Below the pieces are notes generated by a model, which worked only from the letters and a program-made list of their open reading frames with translations, had not been told where the DNA came from and did not search any database. A stretch of 11,770 nucleotides of DNA from contig CAAFRW010000225.1 in assembly GCA_900765575.1 (NCBI GenBank), positions 1 to 11,770 on the forward strand, read 5' to 3'. Position numbers and translations under genes: made by a program. Position 1 is the stretch's first letter; each line of letters starts with the position of its first letter. This stretch comes from Bacteroidaceae bacterium (lineage in GTDB: Bacteria > Bacteroidota > Bacteroidia > Bacteroidales > Bacteroidaceae). Below are positions 6,494 through 11,770 of this stretch, in pieces.

Positions 6494-7186
6494 ATGAAAC
6501 AGTGTTTTGTGTATGCAGTGTGGTTTTGTGTAGCACTCCCTTTTCTGTGTAGTTGCAGCAACGACGATTCGAATGAATTTGGGAAAAACCGTTCTATACA
6601 ACTTTCTACAGTGGAGATTCAGTCCACGAACAACTCACCTTATTTTGTGCTCGATGATGGCATGAAACTTTGGGTAACGGAGTCTCTTGTTCCCTATAGT
6701 GCTCTGAAGGCGGGTTCGCGGGTAATGATAAACTTTACCTATTTGCAGTATGGCAATGACGGGTTCAATTACTTTATCCGGTTAAATGGATTCTCGGTGG
6801 TTCCCTTGCAGGATGTTATCAATCTTACACCGGAGAATCAGGATAGTATAGGCAATGTCCCGGTGGATATACAGAAAATGTGGATAGGCGCTTCTTATCT
6901 GAACCTGAACTTCTTTATTAATCTTCCTACACCCAAGCAGCCGATTATCAATTTGGCAGTGAACCGTATAGAGCCTCCTGTGGACGACGGGTATGCTCAT
7001 TTACAACTTTGTTATAACAACAATGGCAGCACCGGCAGTCTGGTTTCGGGTTTTGTTTCTTTTGCTTTGGGCGAGTATGCTTCGGGTGATTCCTCCTATA
7101 AGGGGTTGAAGGTTTTGGTTAACCTGGCCAATAAAGGGGATACGATTTATACGTTCCCTTATCCGGCGGCAAGTGTTGAAAACTGA
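6494..7186 (+). CDS. NigD-like lipoprotein, probably surface or outer-membrane
   Basis: A 230-residue lipoprotein resembling the NigD-like group of Bacteroidales, whose members are named after a bacteriocin-associated gene but mostly have no known function. The signal peptide (1-20) ends in a lipobox LCSC with the lipidated cysteine at C21. The next residues, SNDDSNE, are Asp-rich and resemble the lipoprotein export signal of Bacteroidota that sends lipoproteins to the cell surface. The stretch SPYFVLDDGMKLWVTES (48-64) is the conserved NigD N-terminal beta-barrel signature, followed by a GSRVMINFTYLQY strand (74-86). The rest is beta-rich with no catalytic motif. It stands alone, with no bacteriocin or immunity gene beside it. 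It is separated from lpxB by 86 bp holding two inverted repeats. Expression may be limited by the hairpin over its start. Family fairly sure, role unknown. Confidence 0.8.
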   Translation: MKQCFVYAVWFCVALPFLCSCSNDDSNEFGKNRSIQLSTVEIQSTNNSPYFVLDDGMKLWVTESLVPYSALKAGSRVMINFTYLQYGNDGFNYFIRLNGFSVVPLQDVINLTPENQDSIGNVPVDIQKMWIGASYLNLNFFINLPTPKQPIINLAVNRIEPPVDDGYAHLQLCYNNNGSTGSLVSGFVSFALGEYASGDSSYKGLKVLVNLANKGDTIYTFPYPAASVEN

Positions 7187-7226
7187 TATTTTCTTCTCTT
7201 ATTAGCTGCTTAAAAAATAAATACGT

Positions 7227-7234
7227 TAACTTTG
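7227..7234 (+). promoter_or_regulatory. Candidate nitrilase promoter (-7 box)
   Basis: TAACTTTG matches TAnnTTTG and lies 40 bp before the ATG at 7275. There is no good -33 TTTG. AGGAGG (7259-7264), 10 nt before the ATG, is a strong Shine-Dalgarno and fixes the start. It suggests the gene can be expressed separately from the NigD-like gene. Confidence 0.45.
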
Positions 7235-7274
7235 GCTATTCTTTTAGCGTTATATAATAGGAGGAATAGTAAAG

Positions 7275-8030
7275 ATGGATATAACTTTATTGCAACGGAG
7301 CATAGATTGGTGCAAGCCCGAAAAGAATCGTTTGGACATAGAACGTATGATAGCGGAATCTCCGAAAACCGATTTGTTTGTGTTGGCAGAGATGTTTACT
7401 ACCGGGTTTTGTATGAAGCCTGCGGAAGTGGCTGAGAACAGTGAGGATAGCGTTACGCTCCAATGGATGAAGCGGGTAGCTGTGGAGAGACAATGCGCTT
7501 TAGCCGGAAGTGTTGCTGTGGAAGAGGATGGCCGGTATTACAACCGTTTTTATTTTGTTTTTCCTGATGGTAGCGTAGAGCATTATGATAAGCGTCATCT
7601 GTTTACGTATGGAGGCGAGCATTTGGTTTATACACCCGGTACAAAGCGCGTGATTGTAGAGTATAAAGGTGTCCGAATCTTATTACAGGTGTGTTATGAT
7701 TTGCGTTTTCCGGTCTGGTCGCGTAATAATAATGATTACGACCTGATTCTATATGTAGCCAGTTGGCCAACTTCCCGTATTTCTGTCTGGGATGTCTTAC
7801 TTCGGGCGCGCGCTATTGAGAACCAGTGTTATGTGGTGGGAGTGAATCGGGTAGGGACAGACCTTGTAACGGGTTATTGTGGACATAGCGCTGCCATCAA
7901 TGCGTATGGAAAAGAGATAATAGAACTTGGAGAAGGGGAGACTATCTCTTCTTTTTCTGTCGATTTACCTGCATTGCAAACATTTCGTAAAAACTTTCCG
8001 GTGTTGGAAGACAGGGACTTATTGAGTTGA
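7275..8030 (+). CDS. YafV-type nitrilase-superfamily omega-amidase
   Basis: A cytoplasmic carbon-nitrogen hydrolase of the YafV/NIT2 type. Characterised relatives hydrolyse omega-amides such as 2-oxoglutaramate and 2-oxosuccinamate to 2-oxo acids and ammonia, clearing by-products of glutamine- or methionine-linked transamination. The triad is present: E39 in VLAEMFTTGF, K106 in HYDKRHLF, and C140 in LQVCYDLRFPVWSR, with the extra conserved Glu in GGEH (E115). The 251-residue length fits (E. coli YafV is about 256). The blocks YDKRHLF, CYDLRFPVWSRN and RARAIENQCYV are particularly YafV-like. The start is fixed by AGGAGG at 7259-7264. The last codons and the TGA stop fall in the first heptamer of a repeat starting at 8024. 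No partner aminotransferase is in the window, so the substrate is inferred from the family. Confidence 0.9.
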   Translation: MDITLLQRSIDWCKPEKNRLDIERMIAESPKTDLFVLAEMFTTGFCMKPAEVAENSEDSVTLQWMKRVAVERQCALAGSVAVEEDGRYYNRFYFVFPDGSVEHYDKRHLFTYGGEHLVYTPGTKRVIVEYKGVRILLQVCYDLRFPVWSRNNNDYDLILYVASWPTSRISVWDVLLRARAIENQCYVVGVNRVGTDLVTGYCGHSAAINAYGKEIIELGEGETISSFSVDLPALQTFRKNFPVLEDRDLLS

Positions 8031-8062
8031 GAGTGGAGAGTTGAGAGTGGAGAGTGGAGAGT
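8024..8062 (+). repeat. Purine-rich heptamer direct repeat GAGT(T/G)GA, about 5.5 copies
   Basis: The run is GAGTTGA, GAGTGGA, GAGTTGA, GAGTGGA, GAGTGGA, then GAGT. The first two heptamers form a 14-nt unit (8024-8037) copied exactly at 8038-8051. The array overlaps the end of the nitrilase gene; its TGA stop (8028-8030) is inside copy one. It contains no C at all. Copy-number slippage here would not alter the protein because the stop lies in the first copy. Confidence 0.9.
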
Positions 8063-8072
8063 TTTTTAATGG

Positions 8073-8123
8073 AAAATTGAAAAGCTATGAATAGAGAGTA
8101 AATATTCATAGCTTTTCAATTTT
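8073..8123. terminator. Long perfect hairpin, probable bidirectional terminator
   Basis: The arms 8073-8093 and 8103-8123 are exact reverse complements over 21 bp, with a 9-nt loop (GAGAGTAAA). The left arm begins AAAATTGAAAAGC and the right arm ends TTTTCAATTTT, running into more T residues to 8125. It lies between the converging nitrilase and cdsA genes. The plus-strand U tract is good. On the minus strand it is weaker, supplied mostly by the stem's own TTTT. Confidence 0.85.
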
Positions 8124-8125
8124 TT

Positions 8126-8198
8126 ATTTAGTAAGTTTCCTTTTGTAAGGTTCTTCTTTCACTTTTTAACTAAAGAATTTCTCACTTTCCATTTTCAA
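8126..8198. other. Pyrimidine-rich spacer between terminator and cdsA
   Basis: On the minus strand this stretch is purine-rich and carries two related words, AAAGTGAGAA and AAAGTGAAAG. It also ends near cdsA in a copy of ATTGAAAATGGAAAG, which resembles AATGGAAAATTGAAAAG on the other side of the hairpin. No gene is seen. Confidence 0.5.
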
Positions 8199-9041
8199 TT
8201 AACTAACGAACAAGCTGATCGTATACAGATAAATCACTACTGCCGGTATGGCCATTAAGGCACTGTCGAAGCGGTCTAACCAACCACCGTGTCCGGGAAG
8301 AATTCTTCCGGAATCCTTGATTCCCAAGTTGCGTTTAAACAGGGATTCCACTAAATCGCCCCAAGTACCGAATACTACTACTACCAAGGCAAATCCTATC
8401 CAGGCGTATAGGGACATGAACGGATAGAAATGAGCCATTATCACAGAGGCTATAATGGCAAAGATGCCGCCGCCGATAGAACCTTCCCAAGATTTCTTCG
8501 GGGAGATACGCTCGAATAAACGATGTTTTCCGCAGGTTATTCCCACGCAATAAGCTCCCGAGTCACTCATCCAGATGAATATGAAGACAGCTAGCGGAAT
8601 AATCGGGTTGTATTGTACACTACTTTGAGTTATATCCGTATGGAAAGCTAAGACATTGAGCAGGGCAAAAGGCAGAGCAATATAGAGCTGGCTCATCATG
8701 GAGTAAGCCCAATTGTTTATCGGATTACTCTGTTTCAAATAAAGTTCCCGAATGATGATATACATTAATATCATCAAGTAAGGGATAAATATTCTGGAAT
8801 CGTATATATTCAGACAATACCCCATGATGGCGAAAAATAAGTAACTTCCGCCTACCATGGTGGTCATCTTATTCACCTTGATGTCTTCCTTCTTATTAAC
8901 CAATGTGGCAAATTCCCTAATCGCTAAGGCTGCAATGCCGGCAAATAGAATGCCGAACGAGAGTGGATTGTATAGAATGCACCCTACGATTACAGCAACG
9001 AATAAGACACCAGTAATGGTTCTTTGAATAAAATTTTTCAC
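8199..9041 (-). CDS. cdsA: Phosphatidate cytidylyltransferase (CDP-diglyceride synthase), GTG start
   Basis: An integral inner-membrane enzyme that turns phosphatidic acid and CTP into CDP-diacylglycerol, the branch-point precursor of phosphatidylethanolamine and other phospholipids. The 280 residues contain several hydrophobic segments (around 8-42, 62-80, 86-100, 115-135, 146-160, 188-206, 211-227 and 260-280). The CTP_transf_1 signature is complete at 233-259: SLFKR, KDSGRILPGHGGWLDRFD. The earlier WMSDSGAYCVG (157-167) and SPKKSWEGSIGG (180-191) motifs are also present. The start codon is GTG (9041-9039). No in-frame ATG lies upstream, and MKNFIQRTITG is the expected N-terminus. It begins 22 bp after the ftsH stop, so it is probably the last gene of the rsfS-ftsH-cdsA transcript, ending at the hairpin at 8073-8123. 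Confidence 0.96.
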   Translation of the reverse strand: MKNFIQRTITGVLFVAVIVGCILYNPLSFGILFAGIAALAIREFATLVNKKEDIKVNKMTTMVGGSYLFFAIMGYCLNIYDSRIFIPYLMILMYIIIRELYLKQSNPINNWAYSMMSQLYIALPFALLNVLAFHTDITQSSVQYNPIIPLAVFIFIWMSDSGAYCVGITCGKHRLFERISPKKSWEGSIGGGIFAIIASVIMAHFYPFMSLYAWIGFALVVVVFGTWGDLVESLFKRNLGIKDSGRILPGHGGWLDRFDSALMAIPAVVIYLYTISLFVS

Positions 9042-9063
9042 AGTATATGGGTGTTTTTAAGGT

Positions 9064-11049
9064 TTATCCTTTTATCTCTTCAGCTTCACCGTCCACAACA
9101 GCTTCTTCTTCCTTCTTTTCTTTCTCGCGCTCATCATTGTTGCTGTCCGAAAGAATCTCTTCCGAACGGGACGCCCATGGACGTTTACCAAAAATATGTT
9201 CGACGTCTTCCGCAAAAATAACTTCACGTTCCATCAATAAAGAGGCCAATTGATTGTGTCCCTCTTTATGTTCTGACAAGATTCGTTTCGCTCTTTCATA
9301 CTGCTCCTTAATCATCAGTTTCACTTCTTCATCAATTACCTGAGCTGTGTTTTCGCTATACGGCTTGTTGAACGAATATTCGTCGTTATTATAATAGCAC
9401 AAATTAGGTAGCCGGTCACTCATACCTGCGTAGGCAATCATTCCGTATGATTGTTTGGTCACGCGTTCCAAATCGTTCATGGCGCCGGTAGATATTTTGC
9501 CGATGAATAAATCTTCGGCAGCCCGTCCACCCAATGTGGCGCACATTTCGTCGAGCATCTGCTCTTTGGTTGTGATTTGCCGTTCTTCGGGCAAATACCA
9601 AGCTGCTCCTAATGCCCGTCCGCGCGGTACAATGGTTACCTTGATTAACGGATTGGCATATTCGAGGAACCAGGATAACGTAGCATGTCCTGCCTCGTGC
9701 AAGGCAATGGTTCGTTTTTCATCCTGTGTCATCACTTTCGTTTTCTTTTCCAAACCACCGATAATACGGTCTACCGCATCCAGGAAGTCTTGTTTCCCTA
9801 CGAAATTCTTGCCGTGGCGGGCAGCGATAAGGGCTGCCTCATTACAAACATTGGCAATGTCTGCTCCCGAGAATCCCGGAGTCTGGCGTGCAAGCAAATC
9901 CACGTCTACGGATTCATCTATTTTGATAGGGCGCAAATGTACGCCGAATACCTCTTTTCGTTCGTTCAAGTCGGGTAAATCCACATGAATCTGGCGGTCG
10001 AAACGTCCGGCACGGAGCAGCGCTTTATCCAGAATATCCACCCGGTTGGTGGCTGCAAGGATAATTACTCCGCTGTTCGAACCGAAACCATCCATTTCGG
10101 TAAGCAATTGGTTCAGTGTATTTTCCCTTTCGTCATTACCTCCCATTGCCGGATTCTTGCCACGGGCACGTCCCACGGCGTCGATTTCGTCTATAAAGAT
10201 AATACATGTCGATTTTTCCTTGGCTTGGCGGAACAAATCGCGAACCCGTGACGCTCCCACACCAACGAACATCTCCACAAAGTCCGAACCGGAAAGAGAG
10301 AAGAACGGTACATCCGCTTCTCCGGCCACTGCCTTAGCTAATAATGTTTTACCTGTTCCCGGAGGGCCTACCAACAAGGCGCCTTTAGGAATCTTTCCTC
10401 CGAGTTCCGTATATTTTTCGGGCTTCTTTAAGAAGTCCACTATTTCCTGTACCTCCTGTTTGGCTTCCAGTTGTCCGGCCACATCTTTAAATGTGATACG
10501 GTTGGAGTTTCCTTTTTCAAATAGCTGTGCTTTGGATTTGCCTACATTAAATACACCGGCTCCGGCTCCACCTCCGCCTCCCATGCGGCGCATGAGAAAC
10601 ATCCAGACACCTATGATTAGAATAAAGGGAAAGATATTCCAGAAAAGAACGGTCAGGTAATCTTTCTTTTTTCCGTAATCCCGTTCAATGGTGGGCAGTC
10701 CTTCTTTTTCCCGTTCGTCCAGATAATTATCGAGTGAAGTGATATTGCCTATTTCCATGGTAACCATGGGACTGCGTCCGGCTTTTTCCGCATCACCCTT
10801 AAATACTTCTCGTGCAAACTCCGGTTTGATAAAGACTTCGGCCGTGTTATCGTCGTAAGCGACCACTTTGTTGACATAACCTTTGTTTACGTATTCTTTG
10901 AATTCGGAGTAATTGATATTTTTAGTCAATGCATTATCTCCTCTCGACATATATAGTGCAATAAGGGTGATAACGATAACCAGATACAGCCAATTCAAGT
11001 TGAATCGGGGCATATTGACTTTAGGTTTTGGATTGTTTTTCTCTTCCAT
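9064..11049 (-). CDS. ftsH: FtsH ATP-dependent membrane zinc metalloprotease
   Basis: A hexameric inner-membrane AAA+ protease that unfolds and degrades misassembled membrane proteins and short-lived regulators. In E. coli it degrades LpxC, setting the LPS/phospholipid ratio. The first transmembrane segment is at about 18-36. A periplasmic domain follows (about 37-130), then the second transmembrane segment (about 131-155) and a glycine-rich linker (157-165). AAA features are Walker A GPPGTGKT (228-235), pore loop FVGVGA (261-266), Walker B FIDEID (285-290) and the second region of homology ending in RAGRFDR (346-352). The zinc site is HEAGH (451-455), with third ligand D526 in TGAMNDLERVT. 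The 661 residues end in a long acidic Glu/Lys-rich tail (about 630-661). It lies 11 bp after rsfS and 22 bp before cdsA. All key residues are intact. Confidence 0.98.
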   Translation of the reverse strand: MEEKNNPKPKVNMPRFNLNWLYLVIVITLIALYMSRGDNALTKNINYSEFKEYVNKGYVNKVVAYDDNTAEVFIKPEFAREVFKGDAEKAGRSPMVTMEIGNITSLDNYLDEREKEGLPTIERDYGKKKDYLTVLFWNIFPFILIIGVWMFLMRRMGGGGGAGAGVFNVGKSKAQLFEKGNSNRITFKDVAGQLEAKQEVQEIVDFLKKPEKYTELGGKIPKGALLVGPPGTGKTLLAKAVAGEADVPFFSLSGSDFVEMFVGVGASRVRDLFRQAKEKSTCIIFIDEIDAVGRARGKNPAMGGNDERENTLNQLLTEMDGFGSNSGVIILAATNRVDILDKALLRAGRFDRQIHVDLPDLNERKEVFGVHLRPIKIDESVDVDLLARQTPGFSGADIANVCNEAALIAARHGKNFVGKQDFLDAVDRIIGGLEKKTKVMTQDEKRTIALHEAGHATLSWFLEYANPLIKVTIVPRGRALGAAWYLPEERQITTKEQMLDEMCATLGGRAAEDLFIGKISTGAMNDLERVTKQSYGMIAYAGMSDRLPNLCYYNNDEYSFNKPYSENTAQVIDEEVKLMIKEQYERAKRILSEHKEGHNQLASLLMEREVIFAEDVEHIFGKRPWASRSEEILSDSNNDEREKEKKEEEAVVDGEAEEIKG

Positions 11050-11060
11050 AAGTGATAAGA

Positions 11061-11420
11061 TTAATCAATATCGGGGATTGATGTTAATTTGGCATCAGCC
11101 CAAAGATGTTCTAAATCGTAGAAATCTCTGACTTCCGGTAAAAATACATGAACCAACACGTCTGCATAGTCCATTGCTATCCATTGTGCATTACGCTGTC
11201 CGTCAATGCCTTCCGGCTTCTCTTTAGTTTCTTTACGGACATGTTCTTTTATGGAGTCGACAATGGCAAGTATTTGGCTGGGAGAATTCCCTTGACAGAT
11301 AACAAAGTATTTACAAATGGTGTCGTCGATAGACGTTAAATCAGCAACAATAATGCGTTTACCTTTTTTTTCTTGAATACCTTCTGTTATTTTCTTTACT
11401 AAAACGTTCGTTTGGTTCAT
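11061..11420 (-). CDS. rsfS: Ribosome silencing factor RsfS (Iojap/YbeB family)
   Basis: A small cytoplasmic protein that binds L14 (uL14) on the large subunit and blocks joining to 30S, lowering translation in stationary phase or starvation. The 119 residues are normal for the family. The core signature is visible: DLTSIDDTICKYFVICQGNSPSQI (27-50), then QWIAMDYADVLVHVFLPEVRDFYDLEHLW (79-107), including the conserved W80, D84-Y85, H91 and the YDLEHLW end. The ATG at 11420-11418 is the natural family start. It is the first gene of the rsfS-ftsH-cdsA cluster; a candidate promoter lies about 60 bp upstream. Many bacteria keep rsfS beside nadD, which is not seen here. Confidence 0.96.
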   Translation of the reverse strand: MNQTNVLVKKITEGIQEKKGKRIIVADLTSIDDTICKYFVICQGNSPSQILAIVDSIKEHVRKETKEKPEGIDGQRNAQWIAMDYADVLVHVFLPEVRDFYDLEHLWADAKLTSIPDID

Positions 11421-11477
11421 TCTGAATTTAGAGTTATTTTAATAATCGTTTTATTCCGTACTTAGAATAATAGTGAG

Positions 11478-11485
11478 CAAAGATA
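11478..11485 (-). promoter_or_regulatory. Candidate rsfS-ftsH-cdsA promoter (-7 box)
   Basis: On the minus strand it reads TATCTTTG, identical to the -7 box of the tRNA promoter at 11684-11691 on the other strand. A near-match to -33 (TTCG at about 11506-11509) lies 20 nt upstream. The leader to the rsfS ATG would be about 50 nt. Confidence 0.55.
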
Positions 11486-11661
11486 AATGTTATTTATTGT
11501 ACCAACGAAAAAGAAGGCTCAAAATGTGAATGGTTTTTATATTTTTTAGAAAATATCATCTCTTGTAAGAGGTTCTGTAACAAAAGCCATGGATTTAAAG
11601 GAAATAACGTCCTGTGTATCTGTTAGATTTGAAAATTGTGATAAGAAATGTCGAAAAAAAC

Positions 11662-11691
11662 TTTGTATGTCCGGAAAAAGTGGTATCTTTG
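11662..11691 (+). promoter_or_regulatory. Bacteroides-type promoter of tRNA-Gln
   Basis: The -33 TTTG is at 11662-11665 and the -7 TATCTTTG at 11684-11691, with an 18-nt spacer. This matches the primary sigma factor consensus of Bacteroides (TTTG, TAnnTTTG). The tRNA begins 20 nt after the -7 box, which suits a short 5' leader. Confidence 0.75.
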
Positions 11692-11710
11692 CACCGCTTT
11701 TCAAAAATAG

Positions 11711-11770
11711 TGGGCTATGGTGTAATGGTAACACTACAGATTCTGGTCCTGTCATTCCTGGTTCGAATCC
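11711..11770 (+). tRNA. tRNA-Gln, anticodon CTG (3' end outside window)
   Basis: The cloverleaf reads as follows: acceptor 5' strand TGGGCTA (11711-11717), TG, D-stem GTGT/ACAC around loop AATGGTA, anticodon stem ACAGA/CCTGT around loop TTCTGGT, a 4-nt variable loop CATT, and T-stem CCTGG with TTCGAAT. The anticodon CTG reads CAG glutamine codons. The base pair next to the anticodon loop is an A-C mismatch (positions 31-39). The T-stem 3' strand and acceptor 3' strand lie past the window end, so about 11 bases are missing. Confidence 0.93.

Larger units (their letters stand above)
11421..11710. other. Divergent intergenic region between rsfS and tRNA-Gln
   Basis: About 290 bp of AT-rich DNA with a promoter at each end: TATCTTTG for rsfS (minus, 11478-11485), and TTTG plus TATCTTTG for the tRNA (plus, 11662-11691). 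A short stem, TCTCTT/AAGAGG-like, lies at about 11559-11573. I see no convincing gene in the middle; the only longer frame (minus strand, 11546-11755) runs through the tRNA promoter and tRNA and is not credible. Confidence 0.6.

Noticed and set aside
9455..10660. Long open frames on the plus strand opposite ftsH (about 177 and 204 codons)
   Set aside because: They are antisense to the intact, motif-complete ftsH, have no recognisable domain and no promoter or Shine-Dalgarno of note.
11546..11755. Minus-strand open frame of 69 codons at the right end
   Set aside because: It runs through the tRNA-Gln gene and its promoter and shows no protein-family features.
1..11770. CRISPR array, insertion sequence, phage, toxin-antitoxin or defence genes
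   Set aside because: No regularly spaced repeats, transposase or integrase motifs, or known small toxin-antitoxin pairs were seen; every long frame is accounted for by a core gene.

Overview
The window looks like core chromosome of a gut-type Bacteroidales bacterium (Bacteroides, Phocaeicola or a close relative). This rests on moderate GC, the protein families present (DUF5683, a NigD-like lipoprotein, a Bacteroidota-type FtsH with a Gly-rich linker and acidic tail), weak Shine-Dalgarno signals at most starts, and several matches to the Bacteroides housekeeping promoter (-7 TAnnTTTG, with -33 TTTG at the tRNA). No transposase, integrase, phage gene, CRISPR array or defence module is visible. 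Most of the content is housekeeping.

Layout. Positions 1-4322 (minus strand) hold a tight five-gene cluster, in transcription order parA, parB, a DUF5683 envelope protein, an MltD-like lytic transglycosylase, and a Rel/SpoT-type (p)ppGpp enzyme cut by the window edge. Gaps are 4, 10, 6 and 2-20 bp. A 185-bp divergent promoter region (4323-4507) separates it from the plus-strand pair surE-lpxB (1-nt gap). A weak terminator-like hairpin follows. Then comes a NigD-like lipoprotein gene whose ribosome-binding region lies in an 11-bp perfect inverted repeat. A YafV-type nitrilase/omega-amidase gene with its own candidate promoter and a good Shine-Dalgarno follows. Its stop codon lies in a purine-rich heptamer repeat, next to a 21-bp perfect hairpin that probably ends transcription from both sides. 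The minus-strand cluster rsfS-ftsH-cdsA (11420-8199) converges on that hairpin. At the right edge a tRNA-Gln(CTG) gene starts behind a strong Bacteroides promoter and is cut off by the end of the window.

How the genes fit together. The left operon joins chromosome segregation (ParAB) with peptidoglycan cleavage (MltD), an uncharacterised envelope protein and the stringent response. The middle and right parts concern the envelope and quality control: LpxB makes the lipid A disaccharide, CdsA makes CDP-diacylglycerol for phospholipids, FtsH is the membrane AAA+ protease that in E. coli balances these two pathways through LpxC, and RsfS silences ribosomes in starvation. YafV-type enzymes repair toxic keto-acid amides, and SurE is a nucleotidase.

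I found no clearly new multi-gene system. The best leads are the RBS-masking hairpin before the NigD-like gene, the DUF5683 gene (TTG start) inside the parAB operon, and the structured repeat-hairpin block at 8024-8200.
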